Shown in pieces: positions 15,912-24,630 of a DNA stretch of 64,000 nucleotides; positions within the stretch are counted from its first letter, which is position 1; the number at the start of each line of letters is the position of its first letter. The stretch is from NCBI RefSeq assembly GCF_003992615.1, contig NZ_RZMY01000018.1, positions 124,001 to 188,000 of the forward strand, written 5' to 3'. This DNA comes from Flagellimonas beolgyonensis (GTDB lineage: Bacteria > Bacteroidota > Bacteroidia > Flavobacteriales > Flavobacteriaceae). Under the pieces are notes generated by a model. It was not told where the DNA came from. It searched no databases and was given only the letters and a program-made list of their open reading frames with translations. A program made the translations under genes and the position numbers.

Positions 15912-17288
15912 TTAGGTGACAGGCGAAGTGTAAATCTTCTCCGAATTCTTGAGCAGGTAAGCAGTGAGTATGCTTTCCGTTTCCACGGTGTTTTTTTGGG
16001 GCGTTATGAAGGCTTCTATATCATCCAAGGTTCCAATACTGGTGTCCTTGTCGATAAAACCATAGCCCCTGTACATCCCTTCGGCAATTAGTACGACCGC
16101 ATTTTCATCTGCTGTCCTTCCTTTTTCCTTAATGATTTTTATTTCTGAAGCACCTTCTTTCAAATGGGCTATGGCTTCTTCCACTTTTTTGTTGTAAGCG
16201 GCAACAGGTTCATCGCCCCTGCAAATGCCCTCGCAAGTAGTAATTTCATGATGGGAGCATGCCGCATTGGTTTGTTGCAAATGGCAAAAACGCGGACATA
16301 GGGAAAATTCTTTGCACAACGTTTCCAAGTAAGATCGGCAATCGGTTTGGTTATAAAAAACCTTTAATGGATTCGGCACACCTTTTATGGTGTTGTAGGC
16401 CAAATGTTGAATGCCGTTCCGATCCTCGTAATTAAAAATGGCATATTGCCGTACAGTTCGCTTTTGGGCCCGGTTGTAGGGTGGGAACAATCTTTTGATT
16501 TCCGCGGATTCCATCAATAGGGCCACAAGTTCACTGCCAGAGAGTTTAAAGTCGATATCGGCGGTTTCACTACAGAGCTGTATTTCCTTGGCGCTTTTGT
16601 CGTAAAAATGCCCCAGCACCCTTTTTTTAAGATTGATGGCCTTGCCCACGTAAATAATCTCCCCTTTCTGGTTCTTGAAATAGTAGATGCCCGGTTTAGG
16701 TGGAATCTTATCAAAAACAGATTTGGGCAAGTGTGGGGGCAGAGTGGCCTCTTGGCTTCGAGCATTCAGGAATTTTTTAAATACTGCCTCCGCTTCTGGT
16801 TCGCCCAACAATTTTTCGAACAATAAGGCTGTGGCATGTGCATCGCCACGGGCTCGGTGCCTGTCAGTGAGCGGAATACGAACTGCCGTGCACAATTTTC
16901 CCAAACTGTAGGAGGCCAGTCCCGGAATCAGTTTTCTGGAAAGTCGCACCGTACACAGCTTTTTCCGGGTAAAATCGATACCGATTTGCCGAAACTCCTC
17001 CTTGATCACCCCATAATCAAAGTTGACGGAATGGGCCACGAAAACGCAACCTTCGGTAATGTTTAAAATGTCTTGGGCGATTTCAGAAAATGTGGGGGCA
17101 TGTTGTACCATCTGGTCATCGATACCTGTGAGCCCGGTAATGAAATAGGGAATGGGGCATTCGGGATTGACCAAGGTGGTGTATTCGTCCACGATTTGGG
17201 AACCGTCGTACTTGAAAATCGCAATTTCCGTAATCCGGTTGCCTTTAATGCCGTTGCCCGTGGTCTCTATGTCGATGATGGTGTACAA
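15912..17288 (-). CDS. DEDDh exonuclease (DnaQ-like) fused to GIY-YIG endonuclease domain
   Basis: A 458-residue fusion. Residues 1-165 form a DnaQ-like 3'-5' exonuclease with DIE (Asp6, Glu8), AHSVNFDYG (Asp91) and HRARGD (His144, Asp149), a complete DEDDh set. Residues about 198-275 form a UvrC/Cho-type GIY-YIG nuclease (PGIYYFKNQKGEIIYVGKAINLKKR). A cysteine-containing region follows (about 320-360, CPRFCHLQQTNAACSHHEITTCEGIC). Such pol III epsilon/GIY-YIG fusions are recurrent in Bacteroidota and are thought to act in DNA repair, perhaps as a Cho-like incision nuclease coupled to end processing. It appears monocistronic. Confidence 0.9.
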   Translation of the reverse strand: MYTIIDIETTGNGIKGNRITEIAIFKYDGSQIVDEYTTLVNPECPIPYFITGLTGIDDQMVQHAPTFSEIAQDILNITEGCVFVAHSVNFDYGVIKEEFRQIGIDFTRKKLCTVRLSRKLIPGLASYSLGKLCTAVRIPLTDRHRARGDAHATALLFEKLLGEPEAEAVFKKFLNARSQEATLPPHLPKSVFDKIPPKPGIYYFKNQKGEIIYVGKAINLKKRVLGHFYDKSAKEIQLCSETADIDFKLSGSELVALLMESAEIKRLFPPYNRAQKRTVRQYAIFNYEDRNGIQHLAYNTIKGVPNPLKVFYNQTDCRSYLETLCKEFSLCPRFCHLQQTNAACSHHEITTCEGICRGDEPVAAYNKKVEEAIAHLKEGASEIKIIKEKGRTADENAVVLIAEGMYRGYGFIDKDTSIGTLDDIEAFITPQKNTVETESILTAYLLKNSEKIYTSPVT

Positions 17289-17350
17289 AAGAAGCTATTG
17301 GAATTTAAGTTTGAAATTAGGCATAAACCATGCAGTCTCCAAATACGAGA

Positions 17351-18202
17351 TCAAGTCCTGAATTGGGAGCGGTATTGGGAAGGGGTGAAACCTTTCAAGG
17401 ATTTGAACTTCCGGTTAAAATGGGCAATATTGCTGAACCCACAATGTTCCGAAATGGTGTTTATGGGATACTCTGGTTGTGCCGCCAACATTTTACAGGC
17501 ACTTTCAATTCGGATCTCGATCAAAAATTGAAAGAAGGTTTTGTTCGTTCTTTTCTTGAAATAGCGACAAAAAGCATTTTTGCTCATGTTCGCCTTGGCA
17601 GCAATTTCATGTAAAGTGATGGGTTCATTAAAACGTTCCATGGCATATTCAAAAACATGGCTCATGCGCTTCCCTTCATCATCACTCAGCGATTTTCGGT
17701 ACACGAAGGAGGATAACGGCACCGTTTTGGATTTTGCGATTTGATTGATAATGAGCAATAAGGTGGCTATCTGTTCCACTTTGTTCTGATGGGCCAACAG
17801 ATGGAACCAAGAGGTGATTTTCCTCTTGTTGGATTGCACTTTCATCCCAAATTCCGATTTCTTGAAAAAGGAGGCTGTACCGGACATATCCGACAGTTCG
17901 AAGAAATCTTTGCCAAACGAATCGTGGTTGAAGAATAGGGTATGCATCAACGATTCCTCCTGGATTCGGGTATCGCTTCGAAACACATGGGGAATATAAC
18001 TTCCGATGACCAAGATGTCCCCTTCGCGGTAGGCATTGATGCTATCGCCCACGATCAAAGTGCCCTTTCCTTTTTCCACAAAACTGATTTGGATTTCTCC
18101 ATGTTGGTGCAATTGATCATAAAAAACCTGTTCCCGATCCACTTGATAGACCAAGGCTTCATTTTTTGGTTTTGGAATTTTAAAGGGCAGTACTTTCATC
18201 AA
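17351..18202 (-). CDS. AraC-family regulator, divergent from hydroxyproline operon
   Basis: A 283-residue regulator with an N-terminal cupin-like sensor (about 25-95, HQHGEIQISFVEKGKGTLIVGD) and a C-terminal double helix-turn-helix (about 185-283). The latter includes ITLHEIAAKANMSKNAFCRYFKKRTNKTFFQFLIEIRIESACKML and the typical GFSNIAHFNRKFKSLKGFTPSQYR. It is divergent from the operon at 18330 with a 127-base spacer. Hydroxyproline or proline-like inducers regulate analogous operons through AraC-type proteins (HypR in Pseudomonas), so it is probably the activator here; this is contextual inference. Start could be the ATG at 18202 or the next codon at 18199. Confidence 0.88.
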   Translation of the reverse strand: MMKVLPFKIPKPKNEALVYQVDREQVFYDQLHQHGEIQISFVEKGKGTLIVGDSINAYREGDILVIGSYIPHVFRSDTRIQEESLMHTLFFNHDSFGKDFFELSDMSGTASFFKKSEFGMKVQSNKRKITSWFHLLAHQNKVEQIATLLLIINQIAKSKTVPLSSFVYRKSLSDDEGKRMSHVFEYAMERFNEPITLHEIAAKANMSKNAFCRYFKKRTNKTFFQFLIEIRIESACKMLAAQPEYPINTISEHCGFSNIAHFNRKFKSLKGFTPSQYRSQFRT

Positions 18203-18329
18203 TTAGCGAAAAATCATCAGTTAAATTAAAAAAAGACAGATTACTGGTTAATATAGTATCAAAAATAGCTAATAATCGGATAGTTGATGCGATGTTGTCT
18301 TTGTAATTTTAGCTTCAAACAATTAGATC

Positions 18330-19256
18330 ATGAAAGTACTATGGGAAGGCGTGATGCCAGCGGTTACCACTAAATTTACCAGTGACGACCAGTTGGACCT
18401 CGCCATGTTCGAAAAGAACATCAAGGCACAGATAGCGGCCGGTGTACACGGCATCATTTTAGGGGGAACCTTGGGGGAAGCCAGTACCTTGGAACAAGAG
18501 GAGAAAGTGACACTGATTAAAAAATCGGTGGAATTAGCCGATGGAAAGATCCCAGTGATCATGAATGTGGCCGAACAGAGTACCAAGGGTGCCATTGCGG
18601 CTGCCCAATTGGCCGAAAAGGTGGGTGCAAACGGTCTCATGCTGTTACCGCCGATGCGCTATAAGGCAACGGATTATGAAACGGTAGCTTATTTTAAGGC
18701 CGTGGCAAGCAGTACTTCATTGCCGATCATGCTGTATAACAATCCGGTCGATTATAAAATTGAGGTTACCCTTGATATGCTTGAAGAATTGATCCAGTGT
18801 GAGAATATTCAGGCCATCAAGGAATCAACTAGGGACATCACAAATGTTATTCGGATACAAAATCGATTTGGTGATAGAGTGAAAGTATTTACTGGAGTGG
18901 ATACGTTGGGCTTGGAGAGTTTGGTGATCGGTGCCGTGGGATGGGTAGCCGGTTTGGTTTGTGCCTATCCTGCCGAAACTGTAGCCATTTATGAACTGGT
19001 AAAGGCCGGAAGAATTGAGGAAGCACTAAAAATTTATAGATGGTTCATGCCCCTATTGGAGTTGGACATAAGCCCACAATTGGTTCAGAACATTAAATTG
19101 GCCGAAGTGGCCACAGGCATTGGCACCGAATATGTACGTGCGCCAAGACTGCCCTTACAAGGGGCAGAAAGGGAGCGGGTGCTTGCCGTTATCGATACGG
19201 CAATGAAGCACAGACCAGTGCTTCCAGCATATAGGAATCTAAAAAGTATGGCATGA
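18330..19256 (+). CDS. DapA-family lyase, probable 1-pyrroline-4-hydroxy-2-carboxylate deaminase
   Basis: A 308-residue class I aldolase-like protein of the DHDPS/NAL family. It has GGTLGEASTL (phosphate/substrate loop), Tyr136 in IMLYNNP and the Schiff-base Lys164 in IQAIKESTRD. In hydroxyproline degradation the deaminase of this family converts pyrroline-4-hydroxy-2-carboxylate to alpha-ketoglutarate semialdehyde. Assignment rests on the adjacent semialdehyde dehydrogenase and hydroxyproline epimerase genes, since the family also includes KDG aldolase, N-acetylneuraminate lyase and true DapA. Its stop overlaps the next start by 4 bases (ATGA), implying coupling. Confidence 0.85.
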   Translation: MKVLWEGVMPAVTTKFTSDDQLDLAMFEKNIKAQIAAGVHGIILGGTLGEASTLEQEEKVTLIKKSVELADGKIPVIMNVAEQSTKGAIAAAQLAEKVGANGLMLLPPMRYKATDYETVAYFKAVASSTSLPIMLYNNPVDYKIEVTLDMLEELIQCENIQAIKESTRDITNVIRIQNRFGDRVKVFTGVDTLGLESLVIGAVGWVAGLVCAYPAETVAIYELVKAGRIEEALKIYRWFMPLLELDISPQLVQNIKLAEVATGIGTEYVRAPRLPLQGAERERVLAVIDTAMKHRPVLPAYRNLKSMA

Positions 19257-20773
19257 TCACCGGTAAAAATTGTATAGCAGGAAAATTTAAAGCGGAAGGC
19301 AAAACCGAATTCAGGACGATAGATCCAAAAAATAATGTGCATAATCCCACCGTGTTTTTGGAGGCAACCCAAAATGAGGTGATCGAAGCGGCCGATAAAG
19401 CCTGGGATGCCTTTAAAGTGTTCCGAAAACAATCTGGGGAAAATCGCGCCGATTTTTTGAATGCCATTGCCGATGAAATATTGGCGTTGGACAAGGAGTT
19501 GGTGGATATGTACATGCTCGAATCGGGACTGCCTGAAGGCAGGGCCGTTGGGGAACGTGGCAGAACGGTTTTCCAATTGCGCTCGTTTGCCAAACTGGTG
19601 GAGAACGAGGATTGGCGCGAAAATACATTTGATGCTGCCGAACCGGATAGAAAACCCTTGCCCAAAGCGGATTTGAGAAAGACCATGATTCCATTGGGTC
19701 CCGTTGCTGTTTTCGGGGCGAGTAATTTTCCTTTGGCGTATTCCACTGCAGGAGGTGATACCGCAAGTGCGCTGGCAGCAGGTTGTCCGGTAATTGTTAA
19801 ATCGCACCCTATGCATGCGGGCACTTCGGAGTTGGTGGCATCAGCTATTGTAAAAGCCGCGGAAAAAACAGGAATGCCGCCCGGGGTTTTCTCCAGTATT
19901 AACGGCGGTATCCAAGCAGGAGTGGACTTGGTGAGCCATCCGAAGGTGAAGGCGGTGGGCTTTACAGGAAGTATTTCCGGTGGTAGGGCCTTGTACGACC
20001 TTGCAGCAAAAAGGGACGAACCCATTCCGGTTTTTGCGGAAATGGGGAGCATCAACCCAGTAATCATAACTCCCAAAGCCATTGCAAAGCGCTCTTCCGA
20101 ATTGGCCAAGACCTATGCGGGATCCATCACTTTGGGAACAGGACAATTTTGTACCAATCCAGGACTGCTGCTCACCGTGGTAAGTACGGATACCGAAGAT
20201 TTTATTACCGAATTGGCCAAGAAAACCATTGCCATTGAACCTCAGTGCATGCTGCATCCCAACATTAAAAAAGGGTATGAAAGCAAGGGGGAACAGGTAA
20301 CCTCCCAACCGGGTATTTCAGTGGTGGGCAAGTATGAGGGGAATCTGGACCCCAATTTTGCGGCTTCCATCATTGCCAGTGTGTCGGGTGCGGAGTTTTT
20401 GAAAAACCCCAAGATGCACCAAGAAGTGTTTGGGCCTTTTTCCTTGGTGGTGAAGTGTAAAAATGAGAACGAATTGATTGAAATCATCGATGGGTTGGAA
20501 GGCCAATTGACAGGGACCTTGATTGCGGAGAAAGATGATGACCTGGATTTGGTAGCATTGGTCGATGCCCTTCAAAATAGGGTTGGTAGAATAATTTATA
20601 ATGGTGTTCCCACCGGAGTGGAGGTTTGCCCGGCCATGCAGCATGGAGGGCCGTACCCGGCTTCAACAGATTCCAGGTTTACGGCTGTTGGTACCCATGC
20701 CATTAAAAGGTGGGTTCGACCTATCAGCTATCAATCCTTTCCAAAGGAACTGTTGCCGGAACATCTTAAATAG
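19253..20773 (+). CDS. Aldehyde dehydrogenase, probable alpha-ketoglutarate semialdehyde dehydrogenase
   Basis: A 506-residue NAD(P)-dependent aldehyde dehydrogenase. Catalytic Cys300 lies in GTGQFCTNPGLLL and the general-base Glu263 in FAEMGSINP. The nucleotide-binding region is visible as PVAVFGASNFPLAYSTAGGDTASALAAGCPVIVK. The divergent N-terminal region and GTGQFCTNPG match the group that oxidises 2,5-dioxovalerate (alpha-ketoglutarate semialdehyde) to alpha-ketoglutarate, the last step of hydroxyproline and some sugar pathways. The ATGA overlap with the preceding lyase and the epimerase following 17 bases later define one operon. Confidence 0.9.
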   Translation: MITGKNCIAGKFKAEGKTEFRTIDPKNNVHNPTVFLEATQNEVIEAADKAWDAFKVFRKQSGENRADFLNAIADEILALDKELVDMYMLESGLPEGRAVGERGRTVFQLRSFAKLVENEDWRENTFDAAEPDRKPLPKADLRKTMIPLGPVAVFGASNFPLAYSTAGGDTASALAAGCPVIVKSHPMHAGTSELVASAIVKAAEKTGMPPGVFSSINGGIQAGVDLVSHPKVKAVGFTGSISGGRALYDLAAKRDEPIPVFAEMGSINPVIITPKAIAKRSSELAKTYAGSITLGTGQFCTNPGLLLTVVSTDTEDFITELAKKTIAIEPQCMLHPNIKKGYESKGEQVTSQPGISVVGKYEGNLDPNFAASIIASVSGAEFLKNPKMHQEVFGPFSLVVKCKNENELIEIIDGLEGQLTGTLIAEKDDDLDLVALVDALQNRVGRIIYNGVPTGVEVCPAMQHGGPYPASTDSRFTAVGTHAIKRWVRPISYQSFPKELLPEHLK

Positions 20774-20790
20774 TAGCTTAAAAAAAACAC

Positions 20791-21798
20791 GTGGCAAGAA
20801 AAACCTTTTTTTGTGTGGACGCCCATACCTGTGGCAACCCGGTCAGGGTGGTGGCTGGTGGAGGTCCCAATTTGGTGGGGGAAAATATGAGCGAAAAGCG
20901 GCAGCATTTTCTCCGTGAATTCGATTGGATTCGCAAAGGGCTCATGTTTGAGCCCCGAGGGCATGATATGATGAGCGGGAGCATTCTGTTTCCACCCCAC
21001 GACCCCCGAAACGATTTTGCTATTCTGTTTATTGAAACTTCCGGTTGTTTGCCCATGTGTGGTCATGGCACCATCGGAACCATTACAATAGCCATTGAAG
21101 AAGGGTTGATCACCCCAAAGGTGCCTGGGAAAATCCGCATGGAAGCACCCGCAGGTTTGGTGGAAATTGAATACAAACTGACCGGTAAAAAGGTGGAATG
21201 GGTCAAATTGGTCAATGTAAAATCGTATTTGGCGGCAGAAAACCTGACCATCGATTGCCCAGAATTGGGCGAGATTACTTTTGATGTGGCCTATGGGGGC
21301 AATTATTATGCAATTGTGGATCCCCAAGAAAATTTCAAAGGATTGCAACATTTCACTGCGGGACAGATCATTCAATTTTCCCAAGTGGTGCGCAAGCGCA
21401 TCAACGAAAAATATCCCGATGCCTTCATCCATCCTGAAAATCCAACGATAAGGGACGTCAGTCATATGATGTGGACAGGCGAACCTTTAGATCCAGCTTC
21501 TTCTGGTAGGAATGCTGTTTTTTATGGGGATAAGGCTATAGACCGATCACCTTGTGGAACGGGAACTTCGGCAAGAATGGCCCAATTGTTTGCCAAAGGA
21601 AAACTGAAAATGGGAGAATCTTTTGTTCATGAAAGTTTCATCGGCAGCAAATTTGTGGGCAAGGTGGAGCAGGAATCGACCTTGGCGGGAAAACAGGCCA
21701 TTGTGCCTAGTATTCAGGGTTGGGCTCAAGTAACAGGATATAACAACATCATTATTGACGATGACGACCCTTATGCCCATGGGTTCCAGGTAATTTAG
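20791..21798 (+). CDS. Proline racemase family enzyme, probable 4-hydroxyproline 2-epimerase
   Basis: A 335-residue member of the proline racemase superfamily. Both catalytic positions are cysteine: Cys90 in CLPMCGHGTIG and Cys255 in DRSPCGTGTSA. This argues for a racemase or epimerase and against the Cys/Thr trans-3-hydroxyproline dehydratase subtype. Together with the adjacent deaminase and semialdehyde dehydrogenase it is best read as the enzyme converting trans-4-hydroxy-L-proline to cis-4-hydroxy-D-proline. The start is a GTG at 20791, 17 bases after the dehydrogenase stop. The oxidase for the next step is not encoded here. Confidence 0.88.
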   Translation: MARKTFFCVDAHTCGNPVRVVAGGGPNLVGENMSEKRQHFLREFDWIRKGLMFEPRGHDMMSGSILFPPHDPRNDFAILFIETSGCLPMCGHGTIGTITIAIEEGLITPKVPGKIRMEAPAGLVEIEYKLTGKKVEWVKLVNVKSYLAAENLTIDCPELGEITFDVAYGGNYYAIVDPQENFKGLQHFTAGQIIQFSQVVRKRINEKYPDAFIHPENPTIRDVSHMMWTGEPLDPASSGRNAVFYGDKAIDRSPCGTGTSARMAQLFAKGKLKMGESFVHESFIGSKFVGKVEQESTLAGKQAIVPSIQGWAQVTGYNNIIIDDDDPYAHGFQVI

Positions 21799-21823
21799 AT
21801 ATGAACCAATAAAACTTAGCACC

Positions 21824-23527
21824 ATGTATAAACTTTTGAAGGGAATTTCGATTTGGTTGGTACTCTTGGCTTCCATTGCGGTCTCGGCTCAGACCAGCAA
21901 ACTTGCGGATTTGATAGACGAGTTCCGAGCGGACAATTGGGGACTCAACCATGTGTATATCATGAAAGAATCCGATGAATACTACCAACGGTTTTCCAAA
22001 TTTTATGATGATTGGTCCAAACGAATGGATGACCTTGAATTTGGTTCCCTTTCCCAACAGGAAAAAGTGGACTACATCCTTTTGAAAAATCTCGTGACCA
22101 AGGGGGATTATTTCCTTTCCAATGATTGCAACGAGTTCAAAGCGGTGGCCAATGTTATGGATTTGGGTAAAGAGTTGGTGCCATTTATGCAAGAACGAAG
22201 AAGAGGCAAAAAACCCGATTCCAAACAGTTGGCGGGACACATGCAAAACGCTGCCAAAGCCATTGTGGCAGAAACCGAGACTAGAAAAAACAAACCATTT
22301 AAAGACTGGCAAACCGCCGAAAAGGCTTCCAATGTGGTGCTATCCTTTCAAAAAACATTGGAAGAAGCTTATGAGTTTTACTACGGTTACGACCCCGATT
22401 TTACCTGGTGGGTGGAACAGCCTTTTAAACGTTTGAATGAAGATTTGAAAGCGTATGCCGAATTCCTTAAGAACAACTATTCCGAAAACAGTGTCAAGGA
22501 CGATGGCAGTGGCATTATCGGAATACCGATTGGCAAAGCCGCACTTATGGAAAGTTTGGCCATGGAGTTTATTCCCTATACCCCGGAACAATTGATTAAA
22601 ACAGCAGAAGAACAATTTGATTGGTGTAAAAATGAGATGATCAAGGCGTCACGCGAATTGGGATATGGCGATGATTGGAAAGCAGCCTTGGAGCATGTGA
22701 AAAATACCTATGTGCCCGCCGGGGAGCAACCACAGGCCATCATGGACCTGTACAACCAATCGGTCGATTTCATTGAGGAGAGGGATTTGATCACCCTTCC
22801 GGCCATGGCCAAGGAAACTTGGGGTATGAAAATGATGAGCCCCGAGCGGCAAAAAGTGAGCCCCTTTTTCTTGGGAGGTACCGACATCATCATATCGTAT
22901 CCAACGGATGAAATGGATCATGACGATAAAATGATGAGTATGCGTGGCAACAACCCCAATTTTTCACGTGCAACGGTGCACCACGAATTATTGCCCGGCC
23001 ATAACCTGCAATATTTTATGACCAATAGGCACAAGAGTTACCGCAATGCCTTTTATACCCCATTTTGGACGGAAGGGTGGTCATTGTATTGGGAAATCAT
23101 ACTCTGGAACAAGGATTTTCCGCAGACCCCGGAACAAAAATTAGGGATGCTCTTTTGGCGGATACACCGTTGTGCCCGTATCATTTTCAGTTTAAAGTTC
23201 CATATGGGTGAAATGACCCCACAGCAATGCATCGACCTATTGGTGGATGAAGTGGGGCATGAGTACGCCAATGCAGAAGCTGAGGTCCGTCGCTCCTTTA
23301 CCACGCGATACCCCCCGCTGTACCAATTGGCCTACATGATGGGTGGATTGCAGTTTTATGCATTGCGAAACGAAATGTTGGAGCAGGGCTGGACCGAGAA
23401 GCAGTTTCACGATCGTGTAATGCACGAAGGGCGGATGCCCATTGAGCTGTTACGCGCCTTATTACAGGATAAACCCTTGAGCAAAGATTATAAGACCCAG
23501 TGGAAATTCTCCACGGCATTCAACTGA
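21824..23527 (+). CDS. DUF885 family metallopeptidase-like exported protein
   Basis: A 567-residue protein with an N-terminal signal peptide (ending SIAVSAQ, about residue 23). It is DUF885, recognised by HHELLPGHNLQ (an HExxPGH zinc-type motif), FWTEGWSLYWE and YPPLYQLAYMMGG..ALR. This family is related to thermolysin-like/M32-like metalloproteases and is annotated as periplasmic peptidase; few members are characterised. It follows the epimerase by 25 bases, so it probably belongs to the hydroxyproline operon, where it might cleave hydroxyproline-containing peptides. That link is inference. A strong terminator follows. Confidence 0.85.
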   Translation: MYKLLKGISIWLVLLASIAVSAQTSKLADLIDEFRADNWGLNHVYIMKESDEYYQRFSKFYDDWSKRMDDLEFGSLSQQEKVDYILLKNLVTKGDYFLSNDCNEFKAVANVMDLGKELVPFMQERRRGKKPDSKQLAGHMQNAAKAIVAETETRKNKPFKDWQTAEKASNVVLSFQKTLEEAYEFYYGYDPDFTWWVEQPFKRLNEDLKAYAEFLKNNYSENSVKDDGSGIIGIPIGKAALMESLAMEFIPYTPEQLIKTAEEQFDWCKNEMIKASRELGYGDDWKAALEHVKNTYVPAGEQPQAIMDLYNQSVDFIEERDLITLPAMAKETWGMKMMSPERQKVSPFFLGGTDIIISYPTDEMDHDDKMMSMRGNNPNFSRATVHHELLPGHNLQYFMTNRHKSYRNAFYTPFWTEGWSLYWEIILWNKDFPQTPEQKLGMLFWRIHRCARIIFSLKFHMGEMTPQQCIDLLVDEVGHEYANAEAEVRRSFTTRYPPLYQLAYMMGGLQFYALRNEMLEQGWTEKQFHDRVMHEGRMPIELLRALLQDKPLSKDYKTQWKFSTAFN

Positions 23528-23536
23528 TAAAATTTG

Positions 23537-23574
23537 AAATCCCCTGTTCCCGATTTTGAACAGGGGATTTTTTT
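23537..23574 (+). terminator. Rho-independent terminator of the hydroxyproline operon
   Basis: AAATCCCCTGTTC (23537-23549) pairs perfectly with GAACAGGGGATTT (23558-23570), followed by further T residues. It begins 10 bases after the DUF885 stop. Confidence 0.92.
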
Positions 23575-23756
23575 GGCAGGTAAATGAGCTCTGATTTAGT
23601 GTAAAGGACAAGCCATTCCTAAAAGATCCTCCTGCTTATAATGGGGCAACCTTCCTATTTTGAAACTGAAGATGGCTTGGGAAAGCAAACCAATACCAAT
23701 AGCCTAGGTTCGGTATTCGATTGACCAATGTCATTTTCTAGGTGTGGCCTTACCGC

Positions 23757-23764
23757 TATCTTTG
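23757..23764 (+). promoter_or_regulatory. -7 promoter element for the usp pair
   Basis: TATCTTTG matches TAnnTTTG, 17 bases before the ATG at 23782. No TTG at the proper -33 distance is evident. Confidence 0.5.
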
Positions 23765-23781
23765 GATAAAGCCCAAATGTC

Positions 23782-24627
23782 ATGCGAACTGTCTTAATAC
23801 CCACCGATTTCTCAAAGAATGCGTTGCATGCCCTGCAATACGCCCAAGAACTTTATAAATGTGAGCGTGCTTGTTTTTTTGTGCTGCATGCCTATGCCGA
23901 TGAGGTGTATGGTGAATTCAAAAATGTGGATCAGGACAAGTTGGATGAGTTGAAACGAGGAAAGGAGGCAGAGGTGCAGAAAAAATTGGATGATTTGCTC
24001 GATAACGTAATCGATGAGCCACCCAATCCATTACATACCTTTGAAACCATTGCAGCGTTTGATGCGCTGGTAGACAGCGTGAACGAATTTGTGGATGAAA
24101 TGAACATCGATTTGGTGATTATGGGGACCAAGGGATCGACCAGCGACCACAAAACCACTTTTGGCAGTTTTACCATCGAGGTTTTTAAATATGTAAAATG
24201 CCCTGTTTTGGCCATTCCAGAGGATTTTAAATACCACCAGCCCAAAACCGTTCTTTTTCCCACGGATTATATGTTGCCCTATAAAAGAAGGGAATTGAAA
24301 CTGTTGGATGACCTGGCCGGAAAGTTCAAAGCCAATGTGCATTGCCTCTATATTACCGATTTTGAAGATTTGAGTCCAAGACAAGAGGATAATAAATTGT
24401 TTTTGGAAGGGACCCTTTCCCGTTCCTATGTGTTTTTTGAGACCACTCCCGTAACAAATAGGGCAGAAGCCATCATGGAACACATCGAGAAGAAAAAGGC
24501 CGATTTATTGGTGATGGTGAATTCCAGGCATTCCTTTTTTGAGGATATGCTGTATAGATCAACCGTGGATTTATTGGGTTTGAAAGTAAAAATCCCCTTC
24601 TTGGTCATGCAAAACCTAAACAGATAG
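23782..24627 (+). CDS. Universal stress protein, tandem UspA domains (first copy)
   Basis: A 281-residue protein with two UspA folds, about 1-148 and 155-281. The first domain opens with MRTVLIPTDFSKNALHALQYA and has the ATP-binding-type MGTKGSTSDHKTTFGSFTIEVFKYVKCPVLAIPE segment. The second begins TVLFPTDYMLPYKRRELKLLDDLA and lacks the clean G-2x-G-9x-G(S/T) signature, so it may be degenerate. Two-domain Usp proteins of about 280 residues are typical of flavobacteria and respond to stress or growth arrest; function here is unassigned. The next usp gene starts 3 bases after this stop, indicating a bicistronic unit. Confidence 0.9.
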   Translation: MRTVLIPTDFSKNALHALQYAQELYKCERACFFVLHAYADEVYGEFKNVDQDKLDELKRGKEAEVQKKLDDLLDNVIDEPPNPLHTFETIAAFDALVDSVNEFVDEMNIDLVIMGTKGSTSDHKTTFGSFTIEVFKYVKCPVLAIPEDFKYHQPKTVLFPTDYMLPYKRRELKLLDDLAGKFKANVHCLYITDFEDLSPRQEDNKLFLEGTLSRSYVFFETTPVTNRAEAIMEHIEKKKADLLVMVNSRHSFFEDMLYRSTVDLLGLKVKIPFLVMQNLNR

Positions 24628-24630
24628 ACC

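Noticed and set aside
17073..17531. 152-residue plus-strand frame at the exonuclease-AraC junction
   Set aside because: It lies antisense to both genes; composition is that of a shadow frame.
20791..21798. Trans-3-hydroxyproline dehydratase as the identity of the racemase-family enzyme
   Set aside because: That subtype has Thr or Ser at the second catalytic position; here both are Cys.
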